Shown here in pieces: positions 59,131 to 64,000 of a stretch of 64,000 nt of DNA. How positions within the stretch are numbered: the stretch's first letter is position 1; every line of letters begins with the position of its first letter. The notes under the pieces are model-generated. The model did no database searches. It saw only the letters and a list, made by a program, of their open reading frames with translations, and was not told the DNA's origin. This DNA is from an uncultured Oscillospiraceae bacterium (GTDB lineage: Bacteria; Bacillota; Clostridia; Oscillospirales; Acutalibacteraceae). The position numbers were made by a program, and so were the translations under genes. The DNA is taken from positions 37,774 through 101,773 of the forward strand of contig USJL01000004.1 of assembly GCA_900555015.1 (NCBI GenBank), given 5' to 3'.

Positions 59131-62100
59131 GGTGCATCATCCTTTTCATATTCAGTAGGATAAAGCTCTAATACAGGTTCTTGACTATCATTAAAGCCAA
59201 TTGATAGTCCGTTGTATACAATATCCATTACTCCATTCATACATTCTTCAGAACCAAGTTGCGCAAAAGTTTTTTGAGCATAGCTTCCCGTAAGGCAAGT
59301 GCTTAACTTTTCCGGCTTAAACCAACCGGAATTTACTTTTACGATTTTATTAGATAATTTTCCAGTTAATGCACCTACTGTACCACCTATGAGAGTGTCT
59401 CTTCCGATTTTTATATATGAATTTATTCTGTTTTTTCGTGTTTTTTTCTTTTTTTTAGAACCGTTATATTTAGAAAATTTAGTATATGAAATGCTTTCGT
59501 TTACAGCTGATTCAACAAAAGCACCAGCAAATGCACCAGCTGCTGGATGACCGCAAGCGGTTAAAAATCCAGCAACTGCACCACCGAGGAAAGCACCTGC
59601 CCAGCCAGAATACCATTTTTTACCAGTTGCAATGTTCGAAGCAATTCTACCACCTGTAGAAATTAGTCCACCTACTACAGTTGCAACTGGTATCCACCAA
59701 CCTTTACCTTGTTTATCTTCTCTGGTAATTGGATTATTACTACAATAGGAAAATAGATTATTACCGAGTGTGTCATTATTTATTTGGCCATCGCCATTAA
59801 TAAACCTGCACATATCAGGAGAATAGTAACGGGTGTTGAGATAGTACCATTCAGTTTCCTTATCGTAGTAATAACTGCGGTAGAGGATGGGGTTGAGATG
59901 TGCGATTTGTGCGATCTGCGGGTCAACCGTGGTTAAAGAAACCGATTCGTCAACGGTTGCGGTTTCATCAGCGGTTGTAGGTTCGGCGGTGTTTGACGGA
60001 ACGTCGAGGACGCCGTTCCCTACGGAATCATCAATTGGATTGCCGTCTTTGTCAGTAATCGAGATAACCTTACCCCAAGCATCATACTCATATTTTACAA
60101 GAACTGTGCCGTTTGCATCTGCAATAGCGATAACATCATTCTGAGCGTTTTTAATATAATAGTATTCCGTATCATTGTAAATAAATCCAAAAATATCGGA
60201 ATTGTTATCATACATAAATACGAGGGTATCGTCGCCGGTTTTCTGCCCTGCGAGAATTGAGCCATTGTAGAAATATTCAGTTTTAGTGCCGTTAACAGTT
60301 TTTGATGTTCTTAAACCGTCACCGTTGTAGGTGTAGGAAATTTCACTATCACCGTCAGTTATACTCTGTAACTGTCTGCCTGTCCAGGTGAGAGATTTTT
60401 CACCGATTGTAAGTGGATTGCCGATTTCGTCATAGGTAATCGGTGTGCCGTTGTAGTTGGTTAATAAGTCACTCCAAGTGCTGTCGTTGTATTCCCACGT
60501 TTTGGTGGTTTGCGGGACGTCGAGGACGCCGTCCCCTACGGGGTACTCGTTACATTCCGTAATGTTACCATTAACATAGGAATATGTATAGGTTTTGCCT
60601 GCTTTTTCGTCATTAACTCTTGTTAATTGGTTCAGGCTGTCATACTCGTAGCTTGTTGTGTACGTGCCGTCGGATATGGCAGTTATGTTGCCCAGCTTAT
60701 CGTAAGTGTAAGTATATGTGCCCGTTGGCGTTTCAACGGAATGAACAAGCGTTGTTGTGCGTTGGTCATTGTTAACGGTAATATCTTCATAGGTATACAC
60801 CGAGCCAAATTCTTTAATACCATTAAATGATTTTCGCACCAGTCTGCCGAGACCGTCATAATAATTCTGCAGCTTGTTTGTACCGTTCCAGCTTACACCG
60901 TAAACCTGATCGGGCATATAGCCTCTTTTAAGATTGCCGTAGGTGTAGCCGATATTCTGCGTGCCGAGCGGGGAGAAGTGCTTTATGCCTGTAAGATAAT
61001 TTGTTTTGTTTTCGTATGTAAAATTTGTGTACGATAATAGTTTGCCGCCGTTTTTGGCTGTGCCTGAATATTCACGCTGTGATACCACACGCTCCGCAAG
61101 GTCATAAACAAAACGGGTGTTTGAGTTTGCAAAGTAGTCCGTTATCTGTGCAACAGAGCCGTTGTTGCCGTAGGAATACGTTACTCGTTGGTTATCATCA
61201 CCATTATACCGCTTTTCAGTCTGACGGTCAAATGTGTCATACGAAAAATCAACATAATCCCCGTTGCCGTAGGTTTGCTTTGCAAGCAGACCTGCCGCAT
61301 TGTAGTCCATTTCGGACAGTGTTTTCCAATTTGTGCCGTTGCCGACTTTGTTGGCGGTAGTTCGTCCGAACTTGTCATACTCAAACGCATACTGCAAAGC
61401 GCCGTTGACGTTGATGTTCTGTAATCTGTCCTTGCTGTAATCGTAGCTGTTTGTTACGCCTGATGATGAAACGGAAAGCAGGGAATTGTTGTTTGCATCG
61501 TATTCATATTCGGTTGTAACATCATTCGCATTTGTTACGTTTGTGAGCGTGCCCTTGTCTTCGTTATATGTATAGCTTGTTGTGTTGCCTCGTTCGTCAA
61601 TTGATTTTGAAACGAAATTCGGTTTGTCTTTTGAATTATACTCTGTTTCCGTTACAATGGTTTTATCGTATGTTTGCTCTACAGGGTAGAAATACCATTT
61701 CTGCGATTCGTAAAGCTTGCTTTTATCACAGGTGGACTGCTTAACAATTCTGCGGTCCTTGATTTCTTTATCGCCGTACTGACCGTTCAGGCACATTTTG
61801 AAGCCTGATGCTTCGGTGTAAATTGCAAAGCTGCCGTCGTCCTGCTCTATAAGTTGGAATCTTTGAGCATTTGATTTGTTGCCTGCGTGCAGTTGCAGCT
61901 CTGCACCCGATGTACTTGACGCACTTTTTACATCCATATATGCATTAGAAAATGCCGACGCTTTCAGATAGAAAACATCTGTTTTGCCCGAGGACTCGGC
62001 AGTCCACGTCAGTTTAAGTGCTGATTTTGAATTTGCCGCAGCACGCACATACGGCGTGGTTTTAATGGGCGTGTTTATCTCGCACGAATCTATGGCGTGA

Positions 62101-62657
62101 CCCGAATAGGCGTTTACAATAAAGTATTTCTTGCCGCTTTCAATTTTGATTGCAGGCTTACGGGATGTGATTCGTGTTTTTGTTAAATTGCCGTCAACGT
62201 CATAGGCAAAGCCGTATTCCAAACCGTCTGACGAGAGGGCGTTTGTCATCTGCTTTTTATTGTTGTAGTTGTACAGATACTTACTGCCCGACGGGTTGAG
62301 CATTTTTGCCATCTGATTTCCGTAATAGGAAAAGGTTGAATTGGTTTTGGCAATATCCACTACAGAGGTTACATTGCCGTCCTTATCATAATCATAAGTC
62401 TGACCGTACTGCTCTTTATAGCAGAATGCGCCTGTCTGATAAGCGTTGTTCACATTATGGTCGTAGGTAAATAGAAATGCAATGCTGCCATAATCCTCGG
62501 GCATTACAATCTGATCTGCAAGGAACTGCCATTCGTCCTTTATATCAGGGTTGAAATATTTGTTGATACAGCCAAGCCAGTTGTCGTTTTTATCGTAATA
62601 ATCAATGGCAACTTCAAAATGCGGCTTGTAGGTTTCGGAATTCTTAACACCGTTCAA
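59127..62657 (-). CDS. RHS/YD-repeat protein with ricin-type lectin domain and C-terminal toxin
   Basis: A 1176-residue reading frame (the frame stays open upstream to about 62790). Residues about 172-330 form a ricin B-like beta-trefoil (KYFIVNAYSGHAIDS, AQRFQLIEQDDGSFAIYT, SQKWYFYPVE). From about 335 to 960 there are many YD/RHS repeats (YEYDANNNSL, YSYGNNGSVAQITDY, FDTYDLAER-like), ending in YYYDKETEWYYLNTRYYSPDMCRF. The last 210 residues, rich in glycine/alanine helices (VATVVGGLISTGGRIA, GAVAGFLTACGHPAAGAF), are an unrecognised toxin. No true start codon is seen; TTG 62657 is only the first in frame. The gene appears to be 5'-damaged. It ends overlapping its possible immunity gene. Confidence 0.75.
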   Translation of the reverse strand: MNGVKNSETYKPHFEVAIDYYDKNDNWLGCINKYFNPDIKDEWQFLADQIVMPEDYGSIAFLFTYDHNVNNAYQTGAFCYKEQYGQTYDYDKDGNVTSVVDIAKTNSTFSYYGNQMAKMLNPSGSKYLYNYNNKKQMTNALSSDGLEYGFAYDVDGNLTKTRITSRKPAIKIESGKKYFIVNAYSGHAIDSCEINTPIKTTPYVRAAANSKSALKLTWTAESSGKTDVFYLKASAFSNAYMDVKSASSTSGAELQLHAGNKSNAQRFQLIEQDDGSFAIYTEASGFKMCLNGQYGDKEIKDRRIVKQSTCDKSKLYESQKWYFYPVEQTYDKTIVTETEYNSKDKPNFVSKSIDERGNTTSYTYNEDKGTLTNVTNANDVTTEYEYDANNNSLLSVSSSGVTNSYDYSKDRLQNINVNGALQYAFEYDKFGRTTANKVGNGTNWKTLSEMDYNAAGLLAKQTYGNGDYVDFSYDTFDRQTEKRYNGDDNQRVTYSYGNNGSVAQITDYFANSNTRFVYDLAERVVSQREYSGTAKNGGKLLSYTNFTYENKTNYLTGIKHFSPLGTQNIGYTYGNLKRGYMPDQVYGVSWNGTNKLQNYYDGLGRLVRKSFNGIKEFGSVYTYEDITVNNDQRTTTLVHSVETPTGTYTYTYDKLGNITAISDGTYTTSYEYDSLNQLTRVNDEKAGKTYTYSYVNGNITECNEYPVGDGVLDVPQTTKTWEYNDSTWSDLLTNYNGTPITYDEIGNPLTIGEKSLTWTGRQLQSITDGDSEISYTYNGDGLRTSKTVNGTKTEYFYNGSILAGQKTGDDTLVFMYDNNSDIFGFIYNDTEYYYIKNAQNDVIAIADANGTVLVKYEYDAWGKVISITDKDGNPIDDSVGNGVLDVPSNTAEPTTADETATVDESVSLTTVDPQIAQIAHLNPILYRSYYYDKETEWYYLNTRYYSPDMCRFINGDGQINNDTLGNNLFSYCSNNPITREDKQGKGWWIPVATVVGGLISTGGRIASNIATGKKWYSGWAGAFLGGAVAGFLTACGHPAAGAFAGAFVESAVNESISYTKFSKYNGSKKKKKTRKNRINSYIKIGRDTLIGGTVGALTGKLSNKIVKVNSGWFKPEKLSTCLTGSYAQKTFAQLGSEECMNGVMDIVYNGLSIGFNDSQEPVLELYPTEYEKDDAP
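59998..60025 (-). repeat. Coding hairpin repeat in RHS copy 1 (first)
   Basis: GGAACG ... CGTTCC then CTACGG with the central GTCGAGGACGC, on the minus strand in frame encoding VGNGVLDVP in the long RHS protein. Confidence 0.8.
60512..60541 (-). repeat. Coding hairpin repeat in RHS copy 1 (second)
   Basis: GGGACG ... CGTCCC then CTACG with the same centre, encoding VGDGVLDVP just before TTKTWEYND. The G/C pair that replaces the A/T pair of the other coding copies is changed on both arms. In RHS copy 2 the matching site (58141) holds a different hairpin. Confidence 0.8.
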
Positions 62658-62754
62658 CGGAGCAGAAAAGGCATACGCCCACGCACCGTAGGAAAATACG
62701 TCGCCCTTTTTGCCTGAAACATTTAAATATTGCCTTTGTCTTTTATAATCCCCC

Positions 62755-63057
62755 TCAACCGAGCCGGTGAGTTTGCCGCATTTTGCAAAAACCGTTAAGC
62801 CCTGCCCGGGTTACGGAACTTGTGCCGCTGCCAAAATTTTCCCACGCTGTAAAGCCATTGTCAAACGAAGAATTTTCAACAATGTTAAAGGTGCTTGCGT
62901 TTTCACTTTTTTCAAGCTGAATATCGTCAAACCACACTGTGCCGTAAGCGTCAGGACCAAAGCCCATATTTATTTTTACAGAGGAATTTTTTGGCACTTC
63001 AAATGTTACCGGCCTGTGTTCCAGCGGCGGCAGGTGTTGATAGGGTCTTTTGCTCAT
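62755..63057 (-). pseudogene. 5' end of RHS gene in shifted frame, fused to element sequence
   Basis: A 100-codon frame, MSKRPYQHLPPLEHR then VTFEVPKNSSVKINMGFGPDAYGTVWFDDIQLEK and NSSFDNGFTAWENFGSG. From about codon 16 it reads as the upstream carbohydrate-binding-like part of the RHS protein. Removing one T from the T5 run (plus strand A5, 62787-62791) joins it to the long RHS frame, so a +1 shift separates them. The first codons and the GGAGGGA site before the ATG lie in GC-richer DNA that looks like mobile-element sequence. Confidence 0.6.
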
Positions 63058-63191
63058 GCGTCCCTCCGTTTTCTTTGGCGTGTTCTGTTTCCAAGGTGCT
63101 TGTCCATCGATGAACTATCCCAAGTCTACACCTTTTTGACCGCCTGTGCCGTATATCCAAGAGGTAGGAAATCAGCCTGAAAAACTCCCTA

Positions 63192-63220
63192 TTTCCACGC
63201 TCTCGGATTTGTGATATAAT
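63192..63220 (+). promoter_or_regulatory. Promoter of the 87-residue gene
   Basis: TTTCCA (63192-63197), 17 bases, TATAAT (63215-63220) with TG one base before. About 65 bases lead to the ATG at 63286. Confidence 0.5.
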
Positions 63221-63285
63221 CAAAAAAAGATAAAAGACAAATTCAGGTTTCTGGTCTTCTTGCACAAAATAAAGGAGGAGCTATT

Positions 63286-63549
63286 ATGCAAATTGTTTAT
63301 ATTCCAAGCGAATCAATGTCTGTTCAAGGTAAAAAAGATGAAATCTATAAAAGATATGGGAAAGACTGGAATATTAGAGAACAGGGAGGAGGTAACGGAA
63401 ATTGGTTGTTGACCAGAAAAAGTGATGTGCTTGTAGATGGAAAAAGTTATCGTACTTTTGTACTTGAACACTACGGTAAATCCAAGCTGACAGCGAAGCT
63501 TGTTGATAAATTTCGTGAAGATGTAGCAAATGGTAAAATAAAACTGTAA
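63286..63549 (+). CDS. Unknown small protein of mobile element
   Basis: 87 residues, not recognised. It is basic and hydrophilic: MQIVYIPSESMSVQGKK, then ERYGKDWNIREQGGGNGNW-like centre (seen as RYGKDWNIREQGGGNGNWLL), ending KFREDVANGKIKL. A very strong AAAGGAGGAG site precedes the ATG. It has its own promoter and is followed by a 14-pair hairpin and the XRE regulator. Confidence 0.65.
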   Translation: MQIVYIPSESMSVQGKKDEIYKRYGKDWNIREQGGGNGNWLLTRKSDVLVDGKSYRTFVLEHYGKSKLTAKLVDKFREDVANGKIKL

Positions 63550-63557
63550 ATGCCTAT

Positions 63558-63603
63558 GCCGTTATGCTATGAGCATAGTACATAGCATAACGGCTTCTCT
63601 TTC
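63558..63603 (+). terminator. Hairpin between the small gene and the XRE regulator
   Basis: Perfect 14-pair stem (63558-63571 with 63581-63594) with a 9-base loop, followed by TTCTCTTTC. It fits a terminator, or a palindromic operator, between the two element genes. Confidence 0.7.
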
Positions 63604-63627
63604 GTTGAGCTAGCAAGGAGGGTGAAT

Positions 63628-64000
63628 ATGTCTTTATCCATACAAGAGCGATTAAAAGACCTACGTGTGGAGCGTGGCTTGACGCTGGGGCAGCTTGCGG
63701 AGCAGACCGGGCTTTCCAAGTCTGCGCTGGGCAGTTACGAAACGGAAGACTTCAAGGACATCAGCCACTATGCCCTTATCCGGCTGGCGAAGTTTTACGG
63801 TGTGACCGCTGATTATCTGCTGGGGCTGTCTGAAATGAAAAATCACCCAAACGCCGATCTTGCAGACCTGCGTTTGAGTGATGAAATGATTGACCTGCTG
63901 AAAAGCGGGAGGATAGACAATACCCTGCTGTGTGAGCTGGCGGCGCACCCGGATTTCCCCCGGCTGATGGCTGACCTTGAAATCTATGTGAACGGAACGG
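63628..64000 (+). CDS. XRE-family HTH regulator, 3' end outside window
   Basis: At least 124 residues: MSLSIQERLKDLRVERGLTLGQLAEQTGLSKSALGSYETEDF is an XRE helix-turn-helix, followed by LIRLAKFYGVTADYLLGLS. The frame has no stop before base 64000. The DNA is clearly GC-richer than the host genes and resembles regulators of gut Clostridia conjugative elements. GGAGGGTGAAT precedes the ATG. Confidence 0.85.
   Translation, partial: MSLSIQERLKDLRVERGLTLGQLAEQTGLSKSALGSYETEDFKDISHYALIRLAKFYGVTADYLLGLSEMKNHPNADLADLRLSDEMIDLLKSGRIDNTLLCELAAHPDFPRLMADLEIYVNGT

Noticed and set aside
56151..60541. CRISPR array
   Set aside because: The hairpin repeats are far apart, unevenly spaced and lie inside coding frames.
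62999..63265. Minus-strand open frame at the element border
   Set aside because: It lies over non-coding-like sequence and the RHS frame, without ribosome site; it has no recognisable domain.

Overview
The window is a stretch of a low-GC, endospore-forming Bacillota chromosome, most likely class Clostridia (Oscillospirales/Ruminococcaceae-like). The evidence is the AT-rich DNA, the complete eight-gene spoIIIA operon, sigma-G, AddAB in place of RecBCD, and the gene order nusB-xseA-xseB-ispA-dxs-tlyA-argR-recN, which resembles the Bacillus subtilis spoIIIA-to-recN region. The last kilobase is visibly more GC-rich and comes from a mobile element. Species cannot be named from the sequence alone.

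Layout. (1) 1-12 kb, minus strand: the start of a YicC/YloC-family gene; a short class B penicillin-binding protein with a WYL regulator; then dnaG-rpoD-DUF896-tmk-DUF2156-GNAT-DJ-1-fau and mltG-U32 peptidase. (2) 12-13.9 kb: a lone metallophosphoesterase facing yigZ, then rpmE. (3) 13.9-31.2 kb, minus strand: a tightly overlapping run ligA - unknown membrane protein - murD - two M42 aminopeptidases - GNAT - YnbB-like PLP enzyme - DUF2461 - phosphohexomutase - addB - addA, with a strong candidate promoter before ligA. (4) 31.3-34.5 kb: two unknown membrane proteins and tyrS. (5) 34.5-43.8 kb: a nusB-to-recN run that joins exonuclease VII, isoprenoid synthesis (ispA, dxs), NAD kinase, ArgR and RecN. 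(6) 43.8-49 kb: asp23 and spoIIIAA-AH, with a candidate sigma-E promoter before spoIIIAA. (7) 49-55.8 kb, mainly plus strand: a GtrA-like/YfhO fusion, a divergent PRPP synthetase, a small membrane protein, YoaK (minus) and sigG with a candidate sigma-F promoter.

(8) 55.8-63 kb, minus strand: an RHS/YD-repeat polymorphic-toxin locus. A long RHS protein carrying a ricin-type lectin module ends in an unrecognised toxin region and is followed by a 4-base-overlapping membrane protein (candidate immunity). A second, 5'-truncated RHS C-terminus ends in a URI/GIY-YIG-like toxin followed by an Imm44-like protein. Further RHS scraps lie beyond it. Short GC-rich hairpin repeats with a shared TCCT loop and covarying stems sit at the broken ends of the scraps. 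They also sit inside the intact RHS frames, where they are translated as VG(N/D)GVLDVP. The RHS 5' end has a one-base frameshift in a homopolymer. (9) 63.0-64.0 kb: the edge of a higher-GC mobile element carrying an 87-residue protein and an XRE regulator that runs off the window. Its insertion appears to have truncated the RHS gene.

The core regions read as ordinary housekeeping and sporulation operons. The most unusual material is the RHS locus with its coding palindromic repeats.
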